From Bacteroidota bacterium (GTDB lineage: Bacteria; Bacteroidota; Bacteroidia; NS11-12g; UBA955), in assembly GCA_023957335.1 (NCBI GenBank), contig JAMLHC010000003.1, positions 62,001-126,000 on the forward strand: a DNA stretch of 64,000 nucleotides, given 5' to 3'. The translations under genes and the position numbers were made by a program. How positions within the stretch are numbered: position 1 is the stretch's first letter; each line of letters opens with the position of its first letter. This document shows positions 1-9,882 of this stretch, in pieces. The notes below the pieces were generated by a model. It was not told where the DNA came from, ran no database searches, and worked only from the letters and a program-made list of their open reading frames with translations.

Positions 1-171
1 CCGCTTCCCGAAAACGACCCAAAACAACGCAGACCTGATATTTCTTTAGCAAACAAACTACTTGGCTGGACACCCAAAGTGCAAAGAGCAGAAGGTCTTA
101 AATACACACTTGATTATTTTAAATCCCTGAGTAAGGAAGATTTATACAAGTCTGAACATAGATTTGACTAA
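1..171 (+). CDS. UDP-glucuronate decarboxylase-like NAD-dependent epimerase, C-terminal end only
   Basis: The window opens inside this gene; only the last 56 codons and a TAA stop are present. The fragment begins PLPENDPKQRRPDISLA and continues with LLGWTPKV and a C-terminal amphipathic helix ending in LDYFKSL. This is the standard C-terminus of extended short-chain dehydrogenases that act on nucleotide sugars, most closely UDP-glucuronate decarboxylase (UDP-xylose synthase), where PDI marks the last conserved helix. These enzymes are cytoplasmic and feed polysaccharide synthesis. The NAD-binding and catalytic YxxxK residues are outside the window, so dTDP-glucose dehydratase or another epimerase cannot be excluded. 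Confidence 0.75.
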   Translation, partial: PLPENDPKQRRPDISLANKLLGWTPKVQRAEGLKYTLDYFKSLSKEDLYKSEHRFD

Positions 172-291
172 TACCGGTTTTTCTCTCTATGTATAGTACT
201 TTAAGCGAAAATTTGAGACACTATATACAATGGTTATAAAAATAAAATACTTTCGCATGCAACATTTTTAACCTTGAAGTTGTCATAGGTA

Positions 292-3200
292 ATGTTAAGC
301 AATTATCTCATGAGATATAGAAAATCTTCAAATAAGAGCCGCACGTTTCAACCGTTGTCACTGATTATATGCTTGTTTGCACTTATTTTATTTCATCAAG
401 CAAAAGCAGACCATGTGATGGGTTCAGACATTGTATGGAAATGTAAAGGCAATTATAAATATGATGTTTCCTTAATCTTTTACAGAGACTGTATGGGGAT
501 TGCAGTTTATGGTTCTAAGGCAATAAAAATCGAATGTTCCATGGGCGGCAGTGGCTCAACAACATTTAGTCTAAGCAATGTTTCAATCAGAGATGTTACA
601 CCGAGTTGTGCAGATGTAAAAGGACCTTGTACTCCAACAAATACTGCCTATACCGGTAAAGGAACTGAAGAACATATTTTTACCGGTACAATAGATTTTA
701 ATGCAGGCGAATTAAAAAGATTGCGAGATGCGGGATGCTGCCGTTTCAGATTTGTTTTTAATGAATGTTGTCGCAGCGATTATATCACGACCGGTGGTTC
801 TTGGAACGACTTTACTACTGACGCTGAGATTGATATCTGCAACATTGACAAATCCATCAAAAAATATTGCGATGACAGCCCCAGTTTAAGAAACCCTCCG
901 ATTAGTTTTATTTGTTGTAACCAAGAGTTTTACTTTAACAACGGAGTCATTGACGCAGACGGTGATTCTTTATCATTCTCTTTAGTAATGTGCCAACAAC
1001 AAGTGGGTGTCAGTGTTAAATACGATGCTCCATTTAACCCTACTACATGGCCCATGACCGGATTTTGTAAAAAAACAGTCCCTTGCAATTGCAGAACCGG
1101 AACCAAAACCAGACCTACCGAAGGAATCTGTTTTGACCCTGAAACCGGAGATTTATCTTTTCTCCCCGTTAATTGCGATGAGTCAGGAATACTTTGTATC
1201 AAAATGGAACAATTCAGATTAGATTCAACTGCTTCCAAATGGCTCTACATTGGATACACTAAGAGGGACATGCAAATAAGGGTTGTCACTTGCAGCGAAA
1301 ATAATGCGCCATATTTAAGCAACCTTGCGAATACAGCAGTTTGTGAAGGAGATAAAATCTGTATGACCATAACAGCCGAGGACGAAGAGTTTTCCGGCAG
1401 CAGCGGCAATCAGCCTTGGAAAGACACCATTGATTTATCATGGAATAATGGATTACCCGGTGCTACTTTCAATGTCGGGAGTCCATATTTTACATTTAAA
1501 AATGGGGTTACCACAGCTGTACGGGATGTTGAAATCTGTTGGCAAACTAAGGTTGGTGACGGCAGGGAGGCACCCTACCTGTTTTCTGTTACAGGAAGAG
1601 ATAAGGCTTGCCCTCGCAATGCCGTAGCTTCCAGAGGCTACTCACTAAGAGTCAAAAGGCGTGCTTATGCTGAGAGAAAATTAACGGAAGGTGATTGCGG
1701 AAAATGGCAATTAGAAAGTGTTCCCGAAGACACATTCTGGTACAAAGGCGTTTATCAACACCAATGGGAGATCAGAGACTCTACAAACTCCGGGGTGCCA
1801 ATATTCAGATCTTTAAAACAAAAAGACAGTCTGCAATTTGTGCAGGGCGGAAAATATATTATCACATACACCATCAACAACCCGCCTTTGAATTGCCCGT
1901 CCGAATATTCTGACACCATTATTGTGCCTGAACTATTACGGGCTATTGTACCCGCTGACACCTTTGTTTGTGAAGGCGATACAGTTCAGATTCCTTTGAA
2001 AATAATGTATGGAACAGGTCCCTTTAAAGTGCAATGGGACAATCCGCTCAAAACTAAAAACCCTAAAGACAGTCTGATGTTCTTGCGGGTGGGCACGAAT
2101 ACGGACAGAAATGTTTCTGCCAATGTTACGGATGCAAAGGGTTGCTTATCTTCTGATACTACTTTTATTCTTGCCGTACCTAACCCACGACCTGACTTGG
2201 GTCCTGACCAACGGATATGCAGTTACGATACATTGTTTTTAAGCTCTAACTATAAAGATGACGGAAACTATAAATTCTATTGGAGCAGGTCGCAGATTAA
2301 TGGGGATTCGCTGCATGATATTTGGCTGAATACGCCCGGAAAAATCGTGCATAATGTGATTGACACCTTGGGATGTTGGGGCACTGACACTATGGAGCTT
2401 TTTGTCAATGAAAAAGTCATTGCTGATGCCGGTGGCGATAAGTTTATCTGTATCAGAAGCAATTATCCTATCAACAACGACACACTCAAGTTTGTTGCCG
2501 GAAGAACACCTACTAAATATCCCGGTAGTTTCCGCTGGAGCAAACTCTCCGATTTAGGAAATGCTACCATATCATCCGACAGCGTCTTTTCGCAATCTTA
2601 TCCAAGTGTGGATAGTATCTTCTACGAACTGTATGTTACTGTTACTCAATCCGATGTAACTTGTGTCAATGCTGATACAATTAATATCAGAATATTGCCA
2701 CTGCCTATCATTACCTTTAAACCTATGGACCCCAAATGTTTTGATTATGGCAGAATTAATCTAAAAAGCCCTGCAGGTCCTGATGCCAAACCGGATTGGG
2801 TGAAATTCTCACATAAAAAACCGGGAATTGTAAACAGTGGTCTCTTCTTTGAAACAGACAGCTTCCCTGACGGTACAAAACCTTTTGAATGGGTAAGAGC
2901 GGACGGACAAGATGTCTTCGGCTGCTATAATATCGACTCATTCAAGGTGGTAATTAACCCCAACCCTAAGATTGCTCTCGACAGCGGAATGTTCTGTCAG
3001 AATGCTGACTTTGGTGATTGGGTACCCTCTGCGCCCAAAGGAAGTTTGGTTTCTATTATTCCTTTGATGAGAGAAAACGGGGTCATTAAACAATTATCCT
3101 CAGGAGCTAAGCCCGTTTGGAGAATACTGGATGCTCCCCCTCTGATTTCCCCTGCAAATTATGACAACCTGCTCGTGCCTTTCGGGTCAAATCCGGACAA

Positions 3201-4926
3201 CAGAGCTTTGGATGCAGGTCCTGTTGGAAATAAAAACAAACTCGGATGGTATAAAGTAGAGTTATGTGCTACAAACATGCTCACAAACTGCCAATCTTGT
3301 GACACCACTTTTATCGAAATCGTGGAATTACCTCATATCGAGTTTACTACTATTCCTAATCAGTGCGTTAACTTTGACACACTTAACCTGAACAACTATG
3401 TAAACCTGAAAAACGGACGATGGTTTACAAAATCAGGACCGCCTAACTATCAGCAATGGGTCGCTGACTCCTCTAAGTTCTTGCCTTTTAAAGGTCCCGG
3501 CTTCTTTGACCTCAAATTCGTTCACACTGCAAGCGGTTGTTATGTGGCTGACAGCACTACCATCAACGTAAGCTCATTGCCTGTGGTAAGATTGGATACA
3601 TTCAGTTTAATTTGTAATACTGCCGGTAATAGACCGCTCAAGAGCATCATCCCGGCTAACCCCGGTGCTGATGGCAAGTGGTTTGGGTTTGGCGTGAAAA
3701 ATTCCGGAAATGACTATTATTTTGACCCGGCTGAATCACCTGCTACAAAGCAGTATGAAGGTCCTTATGAACTCTCTTTCAAATATACACACCCTATTAC
3801 CGGATGTGCTAATGCTGATACCTTTAAGGTTAGAGTGCAATCGCAACCGGAACTCAATATCTCAAATCCTAAACCATTCGAACAGTGCGAATTCATCCCG
3901 TTTGAGTTGAAGAGTGTCATGAAATTTGCCAACTCTATCACTTGGACACATGACGGGGATGGATCTTTCAATGATAACAAAGCGCTTGAACCTATTTATA
4001 CGCACGGAACTACAGACACAACAACCGGGCAAGTATTTGTAAGGGTCGAAACCGATGCGGTTGGGGTGTGTCCACAGGTCAGAGACAGCATATTGCTCCT
4101 GATTAGACCTTACCCGCAGTTCGATTTCTCCGGTACGCCTCTGCAAGGTTGTCAACCGCTGACCGTGGATTTTCAATCTACACTGCTCAAACCTAAAGAT
4201 GGCGATGTTACTTATTTCTGGGAACTGGATTCGCAAATCAGAACTTCTACAGACCCCAACCCTAGCGGAATTGTCTATAAGGATGCCGGTGATTATAATG
4301 TAAAATTAGTAGTGAAAAATAATAAAGCAGGCTGTGAATCTGATTCTATCAGATTGGATTATGTAAATGTATATCCTAATCCAAAGGCTGCTTTCAAAAC
4401 CACTCCTTCTTATTTTACTACGGTCGCTATCCCTCGTTTCAGAATGAAAAACCTTAGTGCTATTGAGTTTGGCTCTATGAATTATGTCTGGGACTTCGGA
4501 GTGGGCAATAACGAGGATACTTCTACCAAAACAAATCCGGAATTCTTCTATCCACAAGATACTGCAAGCTATCTAATCAAACTATGGGTTACTTCCGACA
4601 AAGGCTGTAAGGATTCTACCGAGCAATGGGTGAAAATTGGACCGGACGTTACTGTATATATCCCCAACGCGTTCAGTCCCAATGGTTCAGGACCACACCT
4701 CAACAACAGATTCTTCGTTATTGCACAGGGTATTATCGCCTTTGACGTGAAACTCTATAACAGATGGGGTGAAAAACTCTATGAATCTAACGACCTGAAC
4801 GAAGGTTGGGATGGTAAGTTCAATGGCGTGGATTGCAAACAGGATGTCTATACTTACTTGGTCAAAGTAACAGGTTTTGACGGTAAAGACTATGTGTATA
4901 AAGGAACGTTGACATTATTGAGATAA
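292..4926 (+). CDS. Giant secreted protein with PKD domains and gliding-motility-type (T9SS type B) C-terminal domain
   Basis: A 1544-residue exported protein. The N-terminus has a basic stretch and a hydrophobic segment (about residues 22-38) with likely cleavage after KA just before DHVMGSD. The first 300 residues are Cys-rich. The middle is a series of beta-sandwich-like segments with repeated CxxxDT patterns. Two PKD-like domains lie near residues 1280-1450 (second one with the YVWDFG motif). The last 90 residues (VYIPNAFSPNGSG, then YNRWGEKLYES, GWDGKFNG, YTYLVKV) form the gliding-motility-associated C-terminal domain, a type IX secretion signal of the SprB-associated class. The predicted location is the cell surface or outside the cell. 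The target and ligand are unknown; function as an adhesin is an inference. A second Met at residue 7 could be the true start. Confidence 0.9.
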   Translation: MLSNYLMRYRKSSNKSRTFQPLSLIICLFALILFHQAKADHVMGSDIVWKCKGNYKYDVSLIFYRDCMGIAVYGSKAIKIECSMGGSGSTTFSLSNVSIRDVTPSCADVKGPCTPTNTAYTGKGTEEHIFTGTIDFNAGELKRLRDAGCCRFRFVFNECCRSDYITTGGSWNDFTTDAEIDICNIDKSIKKYCDDSPSLRNPPISFICCNQEFYFNNGVIDADGDSLSFSLVMCQQQVGVSVKYDAPFNPTTWPMTGFCKKTVPCNCRTGTKTRPTEGICFDPETGDLSFLPVNCDESGILCIKMEQFRLDSTASKWLYIGYTKRDMQIRVVTCSENNAPYLSNLANTAVCEGDKICMTITAEDEEFSGSSGNQPWKDTIDLSWNNGLPGATFNVGSPYFTFKNGVTTAVRDVEICWQTKVGDGREAPYLFSVTGRDKACPRNAVASRGYSLRVKRRAYAERKLTEGDCGKWQLESVPEDTFWYKGVYQHQWEIRDSTNSGVPIFRSLKQKDSLQFVQGGKYIITYTINNPPLNCPSEYSDTIIVPELLRAIVPADTFVCEGDTVQIPLKIMYGTGPFKVQWDNPLKTKNPKDSLMFLRVGTNTDRNVSANVTDAKGCLSSDTTFILAVPNPRPDLGPDQRICSYDTLFLSSNYKDDGNYKFYWSRSQINGDSLHDIWLNTPGKIVHNVIDTLGCWGTDTMELFVNEKVIADAGGDKFICIRSNYPINNDTLKFVAGRTPTKYPGSFRWSKLSDLGNATISSDSVFSQSYPSVDSIFYELYVTVTQSDVTCVNADTINIRILPLPIITFKPMDPKCFDYGRINLKSPAGPDAKPDWVKFSHKKPGIVNSGLFFETDSFPDGTKPFEWVRADGQDVFGCYNIDSFKVVINPNPKIALDSGMFCQNADFGDWVPSAPKGSLVSIIPLMRENGVIKQLSSGAKPVWRILDAPPLISPANYDNLLVPFGSNPDNRALDAGPVGNKNKLGWYKVELCATNMLTNCQSCDTTFIEIVELPHIEFTTIPNQCVNFDTLNLNNYVNLKNGRWFTKSGPPNYQQWVADSSKFLPFKGPGFFDLKFVHTASGCYVADSTTINVSSLPVVRLDTFSLICNTAGNRPLKSIIPANPGADGKWFGFGVKNSGNDYYFDPAESPATKQYEGPYELSFKYTHPITGCANADTFKVRVQSQPELNISNPKPFEQCEFIPFELKSVMKFANSITWTHDGDGSFNDNKALEPIYTHGTTDTTTGQVFVRVETDAVGVCPQVRDSILLLIRPYPQFDFSGTPLQGCQPLTVDFQSTLLKPKDGDVTYFWELDSQIRTSTDPNPSGIVYKDAGDYNVKLVVKNNKAGCESDSIRLDYVNVYPNPKAAFKTTPSYFTTVAIPRFRMKNLSAIEFGSMNYVWDFGVGNNEDTSTKTNPEFFYPQDTASYLIKLWVTSDKGCKDSTEQWVKIGPDVTVYIPNAFSPNGSGPHLNNRFFVIAQGIIAFDVKLYNRWGEKLYESNDLNEGWDGKFNGVDCKQDVYTYLVKVTGFDGKDYVYKGTLTLLR

Positions 4927-4972
4927 GCATTTTCACAGTAAAACCGGCTTTCCCTGCACCATAGATTTACTT

Positions 4973-4980
4973 TATATTTG
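4973..4980 (+). promoter_or_regulatory. -7 element TATATTTG upstream of heme A synthase gene
   Basis: Exact match to the Bacteroidota -7 consensus TAnnTTTG, about 30 bases before the ATG of the heme A synthase gene. No good TTTG -33 element is seen at the usual distance. Confidence 0.5.
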
Positions 4981-5010
4981 AGCCCTGATTTTTATCTATT
5001 TTAATCCAAA

Positions 5011-6075
5011 ATGTATATTTCAGCGACAAACCCACGCAACAACAATCGCCCTTTAATTCTGTGGCTCTACTCCGGATGTTTTTTAGTTTTTGCAATGGTG
5101 ATTATTGGCGGAATTACACGTTTAACGGGTTCGGGACTTTCTATAACCGAATGGAATGTAGTAACCGGAACACTTCCCCCCATGAACGAAGCAAAATGGC
5201 AGGAAGAATTTTTGAAATACCAACAAATTCCCCAGTTTAAACTCTTAAACTCAGATTTTACACTTAGTGATTTCAAAAGTATTTATTGGTGGGAATACCT
5301 ACACCGTCTCATAGGCAGGCTCATGGGTTTTGCCTTTATTGTTCCATTTTTATATTTTTTCTTTAAAAAACAAATTAGCCGCAAGCTTCTACCCAAACTT
5401 TTGTTCATCTTGGCATTGGGCGCTTGGCAAGGTTTCTTAGGTTGGTATATGGTAAAAAGTGGCTTGGTAAACAATACGCATGTAAGCCATTATCGACTTG
5501 CCATACATCTTACCAATGCCTTTATCACTTTTGGGTATATCTATTGGGTAACATTGGGTTTAAAGTCAGAGTATGAACCCACCCAAAATCAAGCCTCAAC
5601 AAGTATCAAAAGGCTCAGTTATATTACATTCGCAGTATTAATCATACAGATTATTTATGGAGCATTTGTGGCAGGTACACATGCAGGATTCATGTATAAC
5701 ACTTGGCCCAAGATGGGAGATGTTTGGATAGCGCCTAATATTGGCGAAACATTGGCAAACAACGGACTCATTAGCTTGGTTGACAACCCTTTATCTGTAC
5801 AGTTTATTCACAGAACGGTTGCATTAATTTTATTTGGTTTGATAATTTATATTTGGAGTATGAGAAAAAAACAATCTTGGAAACTCAACCCAACACAAAT
5901 AGGTGCAATCAACATTTCCACGCTATTTATTTTAATTCAAGTATTATTAGGCATTTTTACGCTATTGTTTAGAGTGCCTGTATGGCTGGGCGTAACGCAT
6001 CAAGCAATGGCGTTTTTGATTTTTGCTGCTATGCTATACCAAGTTTATCAAATGTTGCATATTGAAAAGAGGTAA
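5011..6075 (+). CDS. ctaA: Heme A synthase (COX15/CtaA family)
   Basis: Integral membrane protein that oxidises the C8 methyl of heme O to give heme A for aa3-type cytochrome oxidases. The 354 residues form about eight membrane segments. The first carries GGITRLTGSGLSITEW, a family signature. Conserved histidines are visible in YLHRLIGR (about residue 95), VSHYRLAIHLTNA, QFIHRTVAL and GVTHQAMAF, the positions expected for the heme ligands of the two half-domains. FVAGTHAGFMYNTWPKM is another signature, typical of the longer COX15-like forms found in Proteobacteria, Bacteroidota and mitochondria. The gene stands alone here; no cytochrome oxidase subunit lies nearby. Its presence implies aerobic respiration. 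Confidence 0.95.
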   Translation: MYISATNPRNNNRPLILWLYSGCFLVFAMVIIGGITRLTGSGLSITEWNVVTGTLPPMNEAKWQEEFLKYQQIPQFKLLNSDFTLSDFKSIYWWEYLHRLIGRLMGFAFIVPFLYFFFKKQISRKLLPKLLFILALGAWQGFLGWYMVKSGLVNNTHVSHYRLAIHLTNAFITFGYIYWVTLGLKSEYEPTQNQASTSIKRLSYITFAVLIIQIIYGAFVAGTHAGFMYNTWPKMGDVWIAPNIGETLANNGLISLVDNPLSVQFIHRTVALILFGLIIYIWSMRKKQSWKLNPTQIGAINISTLFILIQVLLGIFTLLFRVPVWLGVTHQAMAFLIFAAMLYQVYQMLHIEKR

Positions 6076-6119
6076 TTATCTTTCATCAAATTGCACTTTC
6101 AAAATTTGACTTATATACT

Positions 6120-6127
6120 TACTTTTG
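6120..6127 (+). promoter_or_regulatory. -7 element TACTTTTG upstream of the small conserved protein
   Basis: Matches TAnnTTTG and lies 19 bases before the ATG of the following gene. A TTTG at 6105-6108 is only 11 bases upstream, too close for a normal -33 element, so only the -7 element is supported. Confidence 0.45.
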
Positions 6128-6146
6128 CACTCTTGAATCACGAATC

Positions 6147-6506
6147 ATGAATAGCCCTAAAGCAAACAAACTTATCCAAAAGATAATATCGGAAGTAAAA
6201 AAGAATGGCATTGATGCTGAATCGCTTGTACCTCAACTACACGAACTTCGGGAACTTGCTAAATTGGAACACGACCCTGTTGTCATTCGTGGTATTCGCA
6301 TGGCTTATGAGCACTTGGAAAACAATGGTGCTTGGGAATATCCCGTAATTAAACCCGAAGAAGACGAAAATGAAAATCCTATAGAAGATGAAGGATATAC
6401 TGCCGAGGAACACTTTGAGACTTTAATGTCTATGCTGGAAAAATCTGACAACAAATACAACAGAGACGAACTACGTGTTGTTGCTAATGAATTGAACGAT
6501 TTCTAA
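6147..6506 (+). CDS. Small acidic protein of unknown function
   Basis: A 119-residue soluble protein that I do not recognise. It has no signal peptide or membrane segment. The N-terminal half looks alpha-helical (KANKLIQKIISEVKKNGID, LVPQLHELRELAK). The centre is very acidic (KPEEDENENPIEDEG) and the C-terminus is again helical. It has its own -7 promoter motif and reasonable codon use, and lies alone between heme A synthase and a TonB-dependent receptor, so it is probably a real gene expressed on its own. No function can be assigned from the sequence. Confidence 0.75.
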   Translation: MNSPKANKLIQKIISEVKKNGIDAESLVPQLHELRELAKLEHDPVVIRGIRMAYEHLENNGAWEYPVIKPEEDENENPIEDEGYTAEEHFETLMSMLEKSDNKYNRDELRVVANELNDF

Positions 6507-6548
6507 AAATCGGTTAATCCTTTTCCAAATTTTATTTAAAACAACTTT

Positions 6549-8837
6549 ATGTCAATCTGCATGCAATATAAAAAGTTTATATTGTTTGCTGTAATCTTTT
6601 TCCCCCTAATCCTAAATGCACAAGAATGTCGAATCACATTGACAGGCATCGTTTTAGATGGTTCGGACGGGAACCCATTAGAGTTTACGGTTGTAAAAGA
6701 AAAAAACAATTTATTTAAAACCACCACAGACAAAGAAGGCAAATTTTCAATTTTGGGAATCTGTGCCGGCACCTATATCCTCCACTTTGAGCATCTTGTT
6801 TGCGAGCATCTCGACATTGAATTGAGGATTACACAAGATACCTTTGTTACAGTTACACTGCCTCACTCTCAGCACAATCTATCGACAGTCTTTATTAGTG
6901 GCAACAGAAATTTACAGTTAAGTCCCGTATCAAAGCTAAGCCCTGCGCAATTGCAAACTCAGCAAGGAAATTCTATTGGAGATATCATGGGAGGTTTGTC
7001 CGGTGTCAATATTCTAAACACCGGTGGCACGATATCTAAGCCCATGATTAATGGCATGTATGGCTATAGAATACTGATTATAAACAACGGTATCCGTCAA
7101 GAAGGGCAGAATTGGGGTCAGGAACATGCTCCGGAGATAGATCCTTTTTTGACAAAAGATATAGAACTCATAAGGGGCGCATCCACACTCCAATATGGGC
7201 ATGATGCTATTGGCGGAGTTATTACAGTAAACCCCTCCTCCATTTTTAATTATAGACAAAATATCATCTCCGGCTCAGTCAATACAGGGCTGGAAACCAA
7301 TGGACGAGGAGGCTATTTATCGACAAATGTGGGCGGCAGATTTTTTTCAAAAGTTCCGCTTTATTGGAGGCTTCAAGGCAGTCTGAAAAATCAGGGAAAC
7401 TTGCAAACGCCCAAGTATTTTATTGACAATACCGGATATAGCGAACAAAATATGTCAGCCAGCATAGGTACACATATAGGAAGGTTAACAACTGACTTAT
7501 TTTACAGTCGATTTAACAATAATTTTGGAGTGTATTCGGGTGCTGAAATGGAAGACTCTGCATCGTATCAGGATGTGATTAACGGGCGTGTGCAACCAAT
7601 TGACAATGGATTTACTTACAAAATAACCCAACCCCGACAAGAATCCATTCATGACATGTTGAAAGCAAGAATATTTTTCAAAATACGTGAACATGAATAC
7701 CTCAAATTTATATGGGCTGCACAATACAATCAACGCAAGGAGTTTGATGAACATTCCTTGAACCCAAATGAACCGGAAACAGAGTATCAGATTCTGACAC
7801 ATAGCGGAGATTTATTGTGGGAAAAAGAGAACAAGCGCAATATTAACCACAGGCTTGGTTTAAACGTAATCTATCAGCAAAACCATTATGGCGGAGAATA
7901 TTTCATCCCTGATTATTTGAATCAAGGTGTGGGTGCATTTTATTGTATAGAAAAAGAATGGAATAATCTTAGTTTAAGCGGTTCCGCACGGTTTGATTAC
8001 AAAGATTTAGCAGCACAGTATATGATAGCAGATGATTCTTTTACAAGTGTTCAGCGCAATTTCTTTCATTCTGCTTTTGCACTATCAAGCATATATCAGC
8101 CTATAAAAAACCTCAACATTTCATTGAACCTGCTTCAAAATTGGCGACCACCCGCACCCAACGAGCTTTACAGCAAAGGCATGCACCACGGATTAGCCTC
8201 TTACGAGGAAGGTAATCCGAATTTGAATTCTGAAATTTCTCATAAAGCAGAATGTGAAATTACATGGGTTGTAAGTAACAAGTGGCAAGCGGTAACAAAT
8301 TTCTTTGTTCAAGATATCAGCGGATATATTACACTGATACCTGACCATGAACCCAAGATTACACCACACGGCAATCTTCTCTCTTTCCACTATGAACAGA
8401 CCCGTGCAGTATTCAAAGGATTGAATCTGCAATTTTATTGGAAACCCACGCCTTTTTTCTCTATTGAACAAAAGAGTTCTATGCTTTGGGCTACGGACAT
8501 AACTCAGCACACTTTTCTCCCTTTAATTCCTCCTTTTCAGTTCACGATTGAACCCGAATACACATACAAAAAACTGAAATTTAAACTCAATGGAAAATAT
8601 GTAGCACATCAATTCAGGTTTGACCCTGCAAGTGATATTATGCCTGCACCGGATGCCTACTTTTTACTTGGGGCAGAAATCACCGGCAAATACAAGTTTG
8701 AAAAGCAAGAATTGAGTTATTTTGTTCGCGGCTCAAATCTTACAAATCGTAGTTATCGCGATTATCTTGACCGTTTTCGTTATTTTATTGACAAACCCGG
8801 ATGGAGTCTGGGCATAGGTTTAGGGTATCTTTTCTAA
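6549..8837 (+). CDS. TonB-dependent outer-membrane receptor
   Basis: A 762-residue outer-membrane active transporter. A signal peptide ends at LILNAQ (about residue 25). Residues 30-105 form a carboxypeptidase-regulatory-like beta domain (LTGIVLDGSDGNPLEFTVV). A plug domain follows at about 115-220 (GNSIGDIMGGLSGVNIL, IEVIRGASTL-like segment IELIRGASTLQYGHDAIGGVI). The rest is a 22-strand barrel ending in the aromatic terminus LGIGLGYLF. It lacks the features of SusC proteins (about 1000 residues, paired SusD), so it resembles iron-complex, cobalamin or metal receptors; the substrate cannot be read from sequence. Met5 at 6561 is an alternative start. Confidence 0.92.
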   Translation: MSICMQYKKFILFAVIFFPLILNAQECRITLTGIVLDGSDGNPLEFTVVKEKNNLFKTTTDKEGKFSILGICAGTYILHFEHLVCEHLDIELRITQDTFVTVTLPHSQHNLSTVFISGNRNLQLSPVSKLSPAQLQTQQGNSIGDIMGGLSGVNILNTGGTISKPMINGMYGYRILIINNGIRQEGQNWGQEHAPEIDPFLTKDIELIRGASTLQYGHDAIGGVITVNPSSIFNYRQNIISGSVNTGLETNGRGGYLSTNVGGRFFSKVPLYWRLQGSLKNQGNLQTPKYFIDNTGYSEQNMSASIGTHIGRLTTDLFYSRFNNNFGVYSGAEMEDSASYQDVINGRVQPIDNGFTYKITQPRQESIHDMLKARIFFKIREHEYLKFIWAAQYNQRKEFDEHSLNPNEPETEYQILTHSGDLLWEKENKRNINHRLGLNVIYQQNHYGGEYFIPDYLNQGVGAFYCIEKEWNNLSLSGSARFDYKDLAAQYMIADDSFTSVQRNFFHSAFALSSIYQPIKNLNISLNLLQNWRPPAPNELYSKGMHHGLASYEEGNPNLNSEISHKAECEITWVVSNKWQAVTNFFVQDISGYITLIPDHEPKITPHGNLLSFHYEQTRAVFKGLNLQFYWKPTPFFSIEQKSSMLWATDITQHTFLPLIPPFQFTIEPEYTYKKLKFKLNGKYVAHQFRFDPASDIMPAPDAYFLLGAEITGKYKFEKQELSYFVRGSNLTNRSYRDYLDRFRYFIDKPGWSLGIGLGYLF

Positions 8838-8844
8838 ATCAGAT

Positions 8845-9876
8845 TTATTTAACTTTGACAAGTATTCCATTTGGGGCTTTGAGCACTCCAAATGAAGTAG
8901 CCGCAATCCCTTTGCCATGCAGAAACAATTCAAACTCATCCACAGCACTTTCTTCGACTGCTACCATTAGTCCTCCGCTGGTTTGCGGATCTGCTAAAAT
9001 ATATTTCTCTCTTTCCGAAATTTCTGAGACTTTGTGTCCATAGCTTTTCCAATTCCTGTTTGTACCTCCGGGAATACAGCCAAGTTCAAGATATTTTTGT
9101 AGTGAATGAATGACAGGCACTTTGTCAAATTCAATCTCAGCAGACACACCGCTGCCTTCACACATCTCAACAAGGTGTCCAAGCAGCCCGAAACCGGTAA
9201 CATCAGTCATGGCTTTTATCGCTTTCATTTTGCCAAATTCTTCTCCCAACACATTCAAAGTCGTCATACTTTGCAGCATCATTTGCGCGTCTTCGGGTGC
9301 AAGTAAGCCTTTCTTTTGAGCCGTTGACAAAACACCAATCCCCAAGGGTTTGGTAAGATATAAACGACAACCTTGTATTGCGGTTGAATTCCGTTTTAGG
9401 TGCTCAATCTTACCAATTCCATTGACTGCTAATCCAAAAATAGGTTCGGGACTATCAATGCTGTGTCCACCGGCAATGGAGATTCCTGCTTGAGCACAAA
9501 TGTTACGCGCTCCTTCCAACACCTCTTGAGCCACTTCGGGAGCCAATTTATCAAGAGGCCAACCCAGTATAGCGATTGCTACCAAAGGCTTTCCGCCCAT
9601 TGCATAGACATCACTGATAGCGTTTGTTGCGGCAACTCTACCGAAATCATAGGCATCATCCACAATGGGCATAAAGAAATCCGTAGTGGAAATAAGTGCC
9701 GTTCCATCGCCCATATCAATTACAGCAGCATCATCCCGCTCAGTATTGCCCACCAACAAGCGCGAATCAAAAAGTTTATTTTTAGTATGCAAGATGGTGT
9801 CAAGTATGGCAGGGCTAATCTTGCAACCGCAGCCTGCACCATGCGAATATTGTGTTAGTTTAATTATTTCTTTCAT
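8845..9876 (-). CDS. selD: Selenide, water dikinase (selenophosphate synthetase)
   Basis: Makes selenophosphate, the activated selenium donor, from selenide and ATP. The 343 residues match the family along the whole length: the active-site loop HGAGCGCKISP near residue 13 has Cys, not selenocysteine, at the catalytic position, followed by the Lys. DDAAVIDMGDGTALISTTDFF and GRVAATNAISDVYAMGG carry the Mg-ATP-binding Asp residues, and VTGFGLLGHL and ADPQTSGGL are further signatures. It is the second gene of a two-gene unit with the tRNA selenouridine synthase 6 bases upstream, which suggests that selenium here goes into tRNA. No selA, selB or tRNA-Sec is seen in the window. Confidence 0.97.
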   Translation of the reverse strand: MKEIIKLTQYSHGAGCGCKISPAILDTILHTKNKLFDSRLLVGNTERDDAAVIDMGDGTALISTTDFFMPIVDDAYDFGRVAATNAISDVYAMGGKPLVAIAILGWPLDKLAPEVAQEVLEGARNICAQAGISIAGGHSIDSPEPIFGLAVNGIGKIEHLKRNSTAIQGCRLYLTKPLGIGVLSTAQKKGLLAPEDAQMMLQSMTTLNVLGEEFGKMKAIKAMTDVTGFGLLGHLVEMCEGSGVSAEIEFDKVPVIHSLQKYLELGCIPGGTNRNWKSYGHKVSEISEREKYILADPQTSGGLMVAVEESAVDEFELFLHGKGIAATSFGVLKAPNGILVKVK

Positions 9877-9882
9877 ATAAGG

